From the NCBI GenBank assembly GCA_041941305.1, contig JBGTQJ010000024.1, forward strand, positions 1 through 64,000: a stretch of 64,000 nucleotides of DNA. The letters run 5' to 3'. Shown piece after piece: positions 63,201-64,000 of this stretch (position 1 is the stretch's first letter; the number at the start of each line of letters is the position of its first letter). The stretch is from JANSWP01 sp041941305. GTDB taxonomy: Bacteria > Bacteroidota > Bacteroidia > Chitinophagales > Saprospiraceae. The position numbers and the translations under genes were made by a program. Below the pieces are notes generated by a model. That model searched no databases and was not told the DNA's origin. It saw nothing but the letters and a program-made list of their open reading frames with translations.

Positions 63201-64000
63201 ATAGTAGCATTCAATGAACTTGCTACAGCTTCGGCATATGTAGCAGCATTTTGATTCGTTTGGGTACCATTTACATACCAATACAGTTGCATATTGGTCA
63301 AATCTCTAACCAGGACAATATGATTCCATGCATTCAAAGTCAAACTAGCACCACTACCAAAACCCTGGTATGGTGAATTGTTGCCTCCTCCTGTTCCATA
63401 ATAATAATTTAAATATCCATTTGTTTCTTGAGTAATGGTCCCTTCCCCTGCATAGGCTTTTGCATATGGATTTCTTCTTGCGGAGAAATTGGTGGGCTTT
63501 AACCACATGGAAATAGACATATCTCCAGTAATTTGTAAAAGGGCTGGGTTGCCAAGGTTGATATTATCTGTGCTCCCATTAAATGTCAATGCACTCCCAA
63601 TCTGTCCGGAAGCCCATGTACCTCCAGAAATCGTTCCCGCAGAAATATTATTCTGACTATCAGAAGCAGAGCTTCCGGAGCCTTCATCCAAGGCAATATA
63701 AACTGCTGGTCCATTACAACAATCAGTGTCCGCCTCATCTGTCCATCCATCCCCATCATCATCAATATTGTTATTACAGATTTCCGAACTGCTACTGGTA
63801 CTTCCCTCAAACTCTAATCTTGCACTGTTAAAGGTAAGCAACCTTCCACCACTACTTCCCTGGTTTACATTACAAAATTCAAGAGTCCAGGTCCCATTTG
63901 CATTTTCGCCATCAAATGCACTTAAGGGATTATCTGGTGCAGCACTTCTGTCGGCATCATAATTTGGGCTTGCTGTATTATTATTAATTCCATTGTTGAT
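42227..64000 (-). CDS. Giant secreted multidomain protein, 5' end beyond the window (at least 7257 aa visible)
   Basis: The frame is open from the stop at 42227 to the window edge, so the gene is partial at its N-terminus; the TTG at 63841 is only an internal Leu codon. Domains in N-to-C order, by DNA position: P-domain tail (63795-64000, 'FDGENANGTWTLEF'); 'CNNNIDDDGDGW' metal-binding motif; LamG (~63100-63715); thrombospondin-3-like Asp repeats (~61750-63090); repeat unit 1 (60805-61112); a ~500-aa region ending in DUF11 (~58900-60800); SdrD B-like domain with an insert (57700-58590); a propeller-like region (~56780-57660); second SdrD B-like domain; repeat units 2-12, one holding LamG (52562-56297); SprB repeat holding LamG (51650-52475); units 13-16; PKD-like; unit 17; HYR-like with lectin-like insert (47650-49250); long Asp-rich calcium repeats (44215-47640) around a conserved ~260-aa domain; and a duplicated ~285-aa C-terminal module. 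It ends in eight Asp. Likely an adhesin or surface scaffold. Confidence 0.9.
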   Translation of the reverse strand: MNNGINNNTASPNYDADRSAAPDNPLSAFDGENANGTWTLEFCNVNQGSSGGRLLTFNSARLEFEGSTSSSSEICNNNIDDDGDGWTDEADTDCCNGPAVYIALDEGSGSSASDSQNNISAGTISGGTWASGQIGSALTFNGSTDNINLGNPALLQITGDMSISMWLKPTNFSARRNPYAKAYAGEGTITQETNGYLNYYYGTGGGNNSPYQGFGSGASLTLNAWNHIVLVRDLTNMQLYWYVNGTQTNQNAATYAEAVASSLNATIGSGYVSNYAGVIDDVQIYNCAISASEVTALYNAPSNPGICNNGSDTDGDGIKDICDLDDDNDGILDEDEMACSLINTFDFANLATTSNKTISQLESIINNSSSNINGSKMTLDITLNGSGLNDYLQIQDNHHTNVYGVYARDYNNNNYSDAIQYDFTFDKAVKNFTFKLLDVDDGDAIEVYGYYQSVEMPYIYTLYPSTLVTYAGNNQFTSLPNTESALNEDKGTIDFDFAGYLIDQIIVKHWDSDPHGTITMTTFSADCAHVDTDGDGIDDHLDLDSDNDGISDLLESGANYATLDPDSDGIIDGAQFVDSNGDGLADAVGGGTTPINSESSGNADFIDLDSDNDGIPDAVEAQTTAGYAANFGNDGDVTDDDTDSDGILDMFDSTSGHAGNFNLPQDTDGDSTFDYLDTNSDDDNFLDNAEGGSTVSGVSFADPNGSVNDPTSNLPNQTGDNSEVAYREDGVEICNNSIDDDGDGAIDCADGDCEQNSLLVHYNLDACSVASGGTSDFSEFTPAYINTISCLNLAGTILTNNWNSHSCTDNSPAYYEGAEGSSNGICAISSSSSYFSPASLGTYSFSVTATPETSAYLTYLSFYFRGGTDGMSGGESVNTPNYMGIRVLKDGVNVFQQTGLSVDRYKWTQYSFDFSSDPDFNITSQAIFQFQIQGYNPIGSGPFAVAEIDEIRLHGSCDIVSCPETCDNVISAGTIGSNESACGSFDPNTITEQTAPSGGSGSFEYQWQDSPNGSSWSNISGATSSSYNPSAISSNTYYRRGARRSGCTPFLYSNIVSKSIEACGGSDCEATGQTKETYYIPFPEDQVNTSFNSLYPPGGGCQSASNPPDDMIVTYVSIAIIENSTTITYDEWEDGYEFDIASPTQSTTEIWGDGNVSNGSPPGHPTDVLNAGDIIVLFNVVDPSSLFSVFDFDGGDKLASTGGLSMTRLLWSNGSGTVFAGALEVYPTLAWGTDFEVPIGENTNINYMVDYAGIAVMAAQNNTEVDIDIDGNGTIDRSTSLDQGESFYVDGGIYAGASISATLPVQVDVITGDICEIYESRYYTLLPTDQWSDSYYNPVSTQHGSGSNSDPTYVHLYNPNSTSITVQWEITGGVAQPSIGISAGGTAYVEVPDGNGSHFFTTNSKDFYAVAAIDANPESEDLNRLHDWGFSLIPEEEMTPQINMVGFAPGQDPTYADPNDPENGSPVWLTGGYPEGSSSTGSFTVCIDYDGDGGPLTDLNGIAYDASMVVSEIGQVRIFDPDNDQTGMRVWVCDGSDAIVAAAWGHDPAIGSNQEFLDLGTTLPNGVPFVASKCVDLNNDVNDNGIFDYGDEILYTISIKNNGSLPFPASSLTIIDTLPSYLTYVANSTDLDDGMSTSVPDSGSSPFPLDEGGITYGNVLIPGASIYYTFLATITSLPGGTGGLITNCAFVSDGRKTVESCVDFPTTLDLLAIDDHGATDENTAITIDVVTNDQGDPLDSTITNNGVMPPSNGSLTNFNLSTGEITYLPFPGFIGLDTFEYIVCDPGLQCDTALVFITVSCVTTSGQNVISGYVFEDNNSDAVFNGGDQGTQNVRVRLFGDNNQNGIRDAGDNQLDSTLTGSSGKFSFNPAVGVTDQVFTKRVSTSNDDAEEYLGYGKVDIISPDLELGQEGERAILTGMRFQNVTIPQGATVYKAYIEFETDDYGKVPTDLVFSGQDIDDAPAFTEALYDLSSRTKTTATASWSNLAAWDAVSVKVYSPNVAPIIQEIVDRGGWTSGNDMVFFVEGTGSRSAESYDGEPENAPNLLVAYTAGSANEHFVMEVDLSTLPNQSIMTTDNYESAYFTSTGLSDCDNNFGFREGAICDNTVNQTPMWVVDEDSEGSDHLHLWAFSDYDNATTSAIDFGRLSYFDPSTSTVRDIGDAGDLEAMAVNKYTGQAYFLSKNDANNGPGSSAALWTYNLNDAEANFGNIVLTLLGHISRPSGFAMEALAFDPASNRLYTTDPVDGDQNSGTVTDVLYYIDITSLSANPLLVSNAILIGSISGLGETNNYVDGMEFSDDGKLYAIDGTDDHLYEIDPNTAAIIGIEDNNIPGGTGHGSVDIETITWDAVNSRMIGIDNDGNHQEFIEITLGSNGANNVRSTYSGTPGLPTDADFEASAMYAPCPENLTSVGNLIFNDLNLDGNFDPGEGIDGVVVNLFLAGENPATDISVLSVTSSGGGYYMFDNLESGDYFIHIPASEFGSGKPLNNMASMTGQGTDNQIDDNSDENGDDPASPSVSGISSGIITLTVNGEPTDGSTESGSGNTMDNTDDDNGDMTVDFGFTTITCNNVSSAGTIGTDELSCGSFDPAIITQLTSPSGGSGTYEYQWQYDNGGGWINISGANSANFNPGTISQTTEYRRGVRRNPCTTYLYSNVVKKEVMSNYTNAGTIGSDESQCGSYDPANITNLSAPSGGSGGTLIYKWQKNTGSWDDIDGATSSTYNPVTIAQTTLYRRGARRSPCGTWVYSNIVTKEVTENFTNGGTISGDESNCGGYNPTTITSTTSPSGGSGGSVEYQWQQSTGTWTNISGATSATYNPTSITETTQYRRGARMNGCTPFVYSNVVTKEVIVNYTSAGTISGDESNCGSFDPAIIGSATPPGGGIGGALAYKWQQSTGTWADINGATSASYDPSTITQTTQFRRGTRRSPCTSWIFSNVITKEVVDNYTNGGVISGDESNCGSYNATVISSVSAPFGGFDGTLEYKWQLDSGSGWSDIAGAISSSYNPSTITQTTQYRRAARRNPCTNWVYSNIITKEVLSNYTNGGSISEDESGCSSFDPSTITSSSAPSGGSGGTLEFQWQSNAGGGWIDIGGATSTIFDPSTISQTTQYRRGARRNPCTDWVYSNVVTKTVMSNYTNAGTISGDESICGTYDPSTITSTLLPSGGNGGIAEYKWQYDNGSGWTDILTTNTSTYDPPSINQTTQYRRASRRFPCSSWLFSNVVTKTLYDNYSNGGIIAGDESNCGGYDPAQITSSSAPSGGSGGSLEYKWQYDNGSGWVDISGASSSTYNPPSISQTTQYRRAARLSTCSDWVNSNVVVKSVIDNFTQGGIIEGDESNCFSFDPTEITSLNAPSGGGVGSIGDLNVYYSFNGNPLDISGNAHHGAEIGTVDYQSGTLGSSLSLLGTAGNYISVNDHVDLNPAQISLSVWVKPDAANPVDWETVLMKTTDDNWADGYGLSHYQGSANINFFINNYANHVLTSPLAAGEFTHVVGTYDGITMTLYINGTQVGTHVVGTPINHTNAPLHIGTQGGSFYNWNGDIDELQIFRRAISAKEVSMLYELGDGLAYKWQYDNGGGWTDIGSATSDTYDPGTITQTTQYRRGSRRTPCGSWIYSNVVTKTIVDNYTDGGSISGDESNCGSYDPAQITSTSVPVGGANGTLEYKWQYNTGGGWTDINGSNIETYNPAIITQTTNFRRAARRSPCANWIYSNSVTKEVVINYTNAGTIAGDETNCIGYDGAMITSLSEPGGGADGTLEYQWQQNTGSWTTISGANASTYDPGTILQTTSYRRGARRTPCTAWVYSNTITKTVGTCNEVCDNGLDDDGDSLIDCNDPDCIPNIAYTTTDESCGIGLDGTIDLTVAGGTPPYSYQWDDMPYSANWTFEQNTNDISGNNHHQNGGLGTAMYSSDAVEGQYSLNLDGSTYLRYSVDAGFMEVLFSKWLFTAWVKPTGLSGIQTIVDEGSGTNGISIRINGNTLEGAVRNGGIQFNAGSHTIPSDNTWHHVALLFDNGDLTLFLDGVAGSTTVASYTTVNEHSGNGGIGYTDVGSGFGTASGNYFTGLIDDIKYHHEIALSSYQISDMARNDGDRNNLSTGNYNVSVYSSTGCELTESISIIGGSNYTNGGTIAADEEGCGSFDPAVITNISPPGGGSGGTLEYVWQYDEGSGWLDVAGATNDNYDPVTITQTTQYRRGARRNPCTNWVWSNTVTKSIVTNKANGGTIDGNESACGDFDPQIITSTAVPDGGIGGTLEYQWQADTGSGWSDIAGANSETYDPAVISQSTHYRRSARLAPCTDWVYSNTVLKQIVINYTDPGVISGDEENCGSFDPGIIASITEPSGGEYGALQYQWQKDEGSGWTDIIGASFETLNPGIITQTTLYRRGARRSPCTNWIYSNTVTKIVVINYTDGGTIATNQSHCGAFDPDLITNSASATGGQDGTEQYQWEISLNGTDWTDIGGATNETYDPPGISQTTHYRRKSRRLPCSNWVNSNTVIKTVLNVPSADISTFPTGTNGFICELEDYVFEAADAGPDALYYWSFGATATPDFPTGKGPHTIQYNVPDEDASTTELVQLWVDDNGCFDYDSISVIIRPEIIMTTIGESDPSDCSVSDGAITVNATYPAGTSVEASIDGGSNWSSNLTFNNLPAGGYDVRVRYNNGECEEVWGIITLEDPDEPEGSITITSDSICMEQNIILQGIVSSGNPGISWDFGPGASPATATGLGPHNVSYSSTGTKNVILTLTENSCVANIIQSVEVAENFDDGGTIDGDEALCGTNDPEIISNTGVPSGGNGGSVEYQWQVSTDGASWTDIGGATSIDFDPPAIVQTTHYRRKARRAPCGSWQFSNSSSKILTSTPEALDDNFASACPGFVFLDNVSTNDNNLINTTFSVTIPPANGTVDLDNDGEFFYTPNSTFCGTDQFTYQVCNENSSCCDTAVVIVDLSDASPPGLENIPSDITIHCDEEIPLPPLVNAVENCQFVTLGLAETSTQGVDTCSIYQYTLTRTWTAIDYCGNNNSNEQNIHVRDITAPDIYRVYSMTNGNKLVGGIMENTTHRWKTISFPIKFKTKPIVFAQVVSENESSTVIAQVKNVSTSQFQLQLQEEEYNDQIHLEEDVAWIAIEPGSESGVLPFEVGSILASSNSTAINFINAYDQNPAFISASQTNNELDPVSVRFNSLSESGLNILVEEEASLDAEIMHGLETVGYMAFENQGDIFDSNAEVFGEIGTVNVNSGWQTVSLNNTYHNPVVIFGGISKNDATSAVVSVDKVTQEGFDVRIKEWDYEADDHAFETISYMVIEGSIPFNTYANCDEIPEPPSLQTDIKGVDNCDLSITVEYVQSLPNFDCTSDTILTRTWSVIDECGNSTAYTQQIILRDTTPPSFTVPVDVTVICGESIDPSETGDVTDESDNCSFGLDAVYTDNLGNVNGCMGYYERIWTLTDFCGNRNIQTQTIWIADPDDTDKDGKPNPLDWDDDNDGIPDVDEGMVDTDGDGLTNELDLDSDNDGIPDIVEAGFPDINGDGQVDNLNVAGWDDDNDGFADGFDADDTDSTLLASDNFDPTDFKHDRDGDGIMNSLDLDSDNDGLPDLIEARGVDTDGNGIIDYPVPNDPTSMVDGDGDGFTDIYDPDDDGLEFAEDVLEPLVITDGISYRSGNPSENPDVDYDNIPDFWDLDSDNDGVPGLIESGGVDENGNGKIELSELIDADGDGFHDLYSTNPLVTTDGDGILVDGRPEDTNADGSAYNGANADKDALLNHSDIDSDGDGINDILECGNFNMDINRDGAIDAVTDLNNDGFDDNMAANPKVFTEYDAVPKDGRPDDSNDSDDSPYKTSVLDGTFGDTNEQPDVDDDGDSLLNLADVDSDNDLILDKNEDKNLNGQLDPGERDYLDIDTDNDLIIDGIEDANVDGDFDLGETDPLDPDTDKDFLQDGVEDANQDGDVDIGESDPRDPCDPNPTTYCLGVVLDIKVKLQGAMIGNGGGGLMRDELRTKDLLPTTEPYEDYEYLNHVGEGGGETIDPNLLNTSGSDAIVDWVLVELRSAVRADSLVATRSAILQRDGDIVDIDGVSNITFPNLPSDNYYVAIRHRNHLGIITANPQFLSPTPTELDFTNTSASVYGTQPMADLNGERLMWAGDLNQDRQAVYQGPGTDIFDLFLKIMLDSLNNELLVNFVTIGYYSQDLDLDGKVIYQGPDNDRSKLLFNVTLETPQNTNGYANFVVGEDLPENDNGTNNDPCLTGATEPSCDFDGDGLINNLDLDDDNDGVKDFNDIDPFNAESDSDADGLSDNHETGGDGIYNVGTDTNPLSDDTDNDGIKDNVEDANANRYVDIDETDPLDADTDDDNIDDGIEDANQNGIIDGGESNPLDLCDPNATFFTCDFDGDGFTNNIDLDDDNDGVNDNDDPDDFDSATDSDGDGITDFIETGSDGVYNPLDDSDPLDACDPDPANANCIGLDEDGDGYYSNYPLGDDFYDTDDEDECVPNPTVGICDFDNDLLLNSADTDDDNDGVLDSNDVDPYDEESDSDFDGISDNTETGGDASYNPGTDTNPLEACDPDPNNANCTGVDVDSDGYFANYPLAHAAYDSDDADQCVPNPNACGQTVCEDLDGDGKIIICHHPGQPDEQTLEVSGNAWIDDGHSGHGDYCGPCQDYITIAAGQWSAASTWENGNIPPYTLNGENVIINHPVTVQNDINVQGDAHLWVENATFSIQNAKLTIDDAHVTFLNSTVDVSHNIDMTENHSHFNMEGGSLNVGQSFINTNGERYLTDVYLTILTDYKNDGGTEEIENTCVEITNGDFKNTNNGDIEFTNAKIHIQNGSLINNWQCSTSGNLSAVWVESGWIWDTGDWNSDIDHYCVNGLIIFNVWNSLPSEECNDIANYFANCSSGGGDIDNDNDGYFANYPVNDPLYDPNDANACNPDVNVGLCVPVDNDSDNYFGNYPNGHAQFDSDDNNDCVPDNSNCGGGSCPDIDGDGNITICHNGTDTQSIPVGEWSTHSGHGDICGPCADYKTIANGIWTNASVWEGGNIPPDYIDGESVIINHSISHQAKVEVKGGGHLWIENGSLTINGSGKELKILEGEVTMINSNLDVLEYLKLDNVAAKLTVSGGSIIVGKKYENKQGQSYFENTCIDVDHKYYVKEGGLDELVNVCLQVGTESTSKLKVFNGTEMRFTNTKIHISNGNFDNQGDLNGSITDLWVENGNLKNTETDNEWTANISKYCVAGSVEVSSTYLPPSEECSDMEDSFESCGCFDDDDDDDD
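42257..44195 (-). repeat. Duplicated C-terminal module of the giant protein (two ~285-aa copies)
   Basis: Copy A (~43355-44195) and copy B (~42257-43110) share the order 'DGDGxIxICH', 'GHSGHGD/THSGHGD', 'CGPC.DY.TIA.G.W..AS.WE.GNIPP', 'NGENVIINH/DGESVIINH', strand-rich beta-helix-like turns ('HLWVEN', 'FTNAKIHIQNG/FTNTKIHISNG') and 'LPSEEC.D/LPPSEEC.D'. The ICH...HGD..GPC cluster suggests a metal site. The copies are separated by a short Asp-rich linker. Confidence 0.8.
44215..47640 (-). repeat. Thrombospondin-3-like Asp-rich calcium repeats in two blocks
   Basis: Dozens of 'DxDxDGxxD' units such as 'DLDSDNDGIPD', 'DTDGDGL' and 'DPLDPDTD' occupy ~46120-47640 and ~44215-45310. They flank a conserved domain (~45330-46110) with 'VKLQGAMIG', 'IVDWVLVELRS' and 'YYVAIRHRNHLGI', a module I recall from other Saprospiraceae surface proteins. 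At the DNA level the Asp codons create a GAT/GAC-rich pattern and many long antisense frames. Confidence 0.85.
48090..48900 (-). other. H-type-lectin-like tandem domain embedded in a HYR-like repeat
   Basis: Two related segments carry 'PIKFKTKPIVFAQVV...FQLQLQEEEYND' and 'NTYHNPVVIFGGIS...GFDVRIKEWDYEADDHAFET' type patterns, typical of H-type-lectin-like domains. They lie between 'RDITAPDIYRVYS' and 'YANCDEIPEPP', which in neighbouring HYR-like repeats are joined by only a few residues. Confidence 0.65.
49430..49727 (-). repeat. Repeat unit 17 of the ~95-aa two-Cys family
   Basis: An isolated unit following the PKD-like region: 'GGTIDGDEALCG', 'GGNGGSVEYQWQ', 'TDIGGATS', 'THYRRKARRAPCGSW'. 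It matches the tandem units upstream. Confidence 0.85.
50500..51646 (-). repeat. Repeat units 13-16 of the ~95-aa two-Cys family
   Basis: Four head-to-tail units of about 285 nt, each with 'GTI..(D/N)E..CG.(F/Y)DP', 'GG..GTLEYQWQ', 'W.DI.GA....YDP..I.QTT.YRR.(A/S)R..PC..W(I/V).SNTV.K'. Confidence 0.9.
51745..52365 (-). other. LamG domain embedded in a SprB-type repeat
   Basis: A ~205-aa LamG jelly-roll ('ANWTFEQNTNDISGN', 'LFTAWVKPTGLSG', 'DNTWHHVALLFDNGDLTLFLDG', 'TGLIDDIKYHHEIALSSYQI') sits between 'VAGGTPPYSYQWDD' (52366-52475 side) and 'LSTGNYNVSVYSSTGCELTE' (51650-51735 side), the two halves of one SprB repeat. Confidence 0.8.
52562..56297 (-). repeat. Eleven tandem ~95-aa two-Cys repeats (units 2-12)
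   Basis: Head-to-tail units of about 285 nt. Consensus: 'NYTNGGTISGDESNCGSYDP', 'IT..SAPSGGSGGTLEYKWQ', 'G.GWTDI.GATSSTYNPSTI', 'TQTTQYRRGARRNPCTNWVY' and 'SNVVTKEV'. The two invariant Cys per unit (CG.(Y/F)DP and PC..W) probably form a disulfide. Units differ at many positions, so the array is old. Unit 10 is enlarged by an embedded LamG domain. Further units lie at 60805-61112 (unit 1), 50500-51646 (13-16) and 49430-49727 (17). Confidence 0.92.
53310..53915 (-). other. LamG domain embedded in repeat unit 10
   Basis: A ~200-aa LamG domain ('NVYYSFNGNPLDISGNAH', 'ISLSVWVKPDAANPVDW', 'GEFTHVVGTYDGITMTLYIN', 'GDIDELQIFRRAISAKEV') interrupts the unit between 'APSGGGVGS' and 'LAYKWQYDNGGGWTDIG', where the other units have only 'GGTLEYKWQ'. 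The rest of the unit, including both Cys, is intact. Confidence 0.85.
57845..58375 (-). other. DNRLRE-like domain embedded in a SdrD B-like domain
   Basis: A ~175-aa segment ('STSNDDAEEYLGYGKVDI', 'GMRFQNVTIPQGATVYKAYI', 'ASWSNLAAWDAVSVKVYSPN', 'NDMVFFVEGTGSRSAESYDG') lies between 'GSSGKFSFNPAVG' and 'EHFVMEVDLSTLPNQS..DCDNNFGFRE', which together make one SdrD B-like calcium-binding beta domain. Confidence 0.65.
60805..61112 (-). repeat. Repeat unit 1 of the ~95-aa two-Cys family
   Basis: The most N-terminal unit: 'SAGTIGSNESACGSFDP', 'GGSGSFEYQWQ', 'YRRGARRSGCTPFLYSN'. It is separated from the main array by ~1500 residues of other domains. Confidence 0.85.
63795..64000 (-). other. Proprotein-convertase P-domain, C-terminal part
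   Basis: Translation through the window edge gives 'PLSAFDGENANGTWTLEF' and 'SSGGRLLTFNSARLEF', the end of a P-domain. It shows that the giant frame continues past 64000. Confidence 0.8.

Noticed and set aside
63841..63841. TTG at 63841 as the start of the giant gene
   Set aside because: The frame stays open to 64000 and encodes a P-domain that continues smoothly across the TTG, so it is an internal Leu codon.
43000..63900. Many plus-strand reading frames opposite the giant gene
   Set aside because: They are shadows of the Asp/Ser/Thr-rich codon pattern on the minus strand: low-complexity translations, no domains and no plausible start signals.
1..64000. tRNA, rRNA, integrase, transposase or CRISPR genes
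   Set aside because: None was recognised on either strand, so there is no direct sign that the NRPS locus arrived on a mobile element.

Overview
The window is AT-rich DNA from a member of the phylum Bacteroidota, most likely a Saprospiraceae/Lewinella-type marine or sludge bacterium. The pointers are type IX secretion (T9SS) C-terminal sorting domains, HYR/SprB/SdrD-like repeats, two 'choice-of-anchor V' proteins, DUF2911 and DUF4197 proteins, promoter boxes of the TAnnTTTG type and generally weak Shine-Dalgarno sequences. No rRNA, tRNA, CRISPR array, transposase or integrase was recognised.

Layout. (1) 314-8109: two tandem paralogous giant secreted proteins with HYR-like repeats, a dockerin-like pair, a cohesin-like domain and a T9SS tail. 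(2) 8346-9380: mltG. (3) 9454-27769: a nonribosomal peptide (NRPS) locus with two outward-facing halves. The minus-strand half reads C-A(N-terminal part), then a guanidinoacetate-methyltransferase-like methyltransferase, then A(C-terminal part)-PCP, then C-PCP-TE. The plus-strand half has an ornithine cyclodeaminase and, further on, an acyl-CoA-dehydrogenase-type flavoprotein, a stand-alone adenylation enzyme, a free carrier protein and a 1385-aa C-A-PCP module. The A domain of that module is interrupted by a zinc-knuckle PP-loop ATPase domain. A HupE/UreJ-family protein and a large polytopic membrane protein sit in the middle. (4) 27866-41933: mostly housekeeping or secreted single genes (FemAB-like acyltransferase, methyltransferase, DUF2911, small outer-membrane protein, DUF4197, BioD/DRTGG protein, geranylgeranyl-reductase-like flavoprotein, two choice-of-anchor V proteins, short-chain dehydrogenase, prolyl oligopeptidase, YceI). 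(5) 42227-64000: one minus-strand reading frame of at least 7257 codons that is still open at the window edge. It encodes an enormous extracellular multidomain protein.

How the NRPS genes may work together (inference). Ornithine cyclodeaminase would supply proline. The stand-alone A enzyme (hand-read code close to stand-alone prolyl ligases) would load it on the free carrier protein, and the dehydrogenase would oxidise it to a pyrroline or pyrrole-2-carboxyl thioester, as in the PltF/PltL/PltE and AnaC/AnaD/AnaB systems. The 1385-aa module (hand-read code nearly identical to Asn) would add Asn, whose amide or carbonyl could be modified by the embedded PP-loop domain. The split module would add a methylated residue, and the C-PCP-TE protein, which has a Cys rather than Ser nucleophile and no A domain, would finish and release the product. 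I know of no described assembly line with this combination; it is the best candidate here for an undescribed system.

The second notable theme is the giant protein. It carries 17 copies of a ~95-residue two-cysteine repeat and at least four cases where one domain (LamG, H-type-lectin-like, or a DNRLRE-like domain) sits inside another repeat domain. It ends in eight Asp residues instead of a recognisable T9SS sorting domain.
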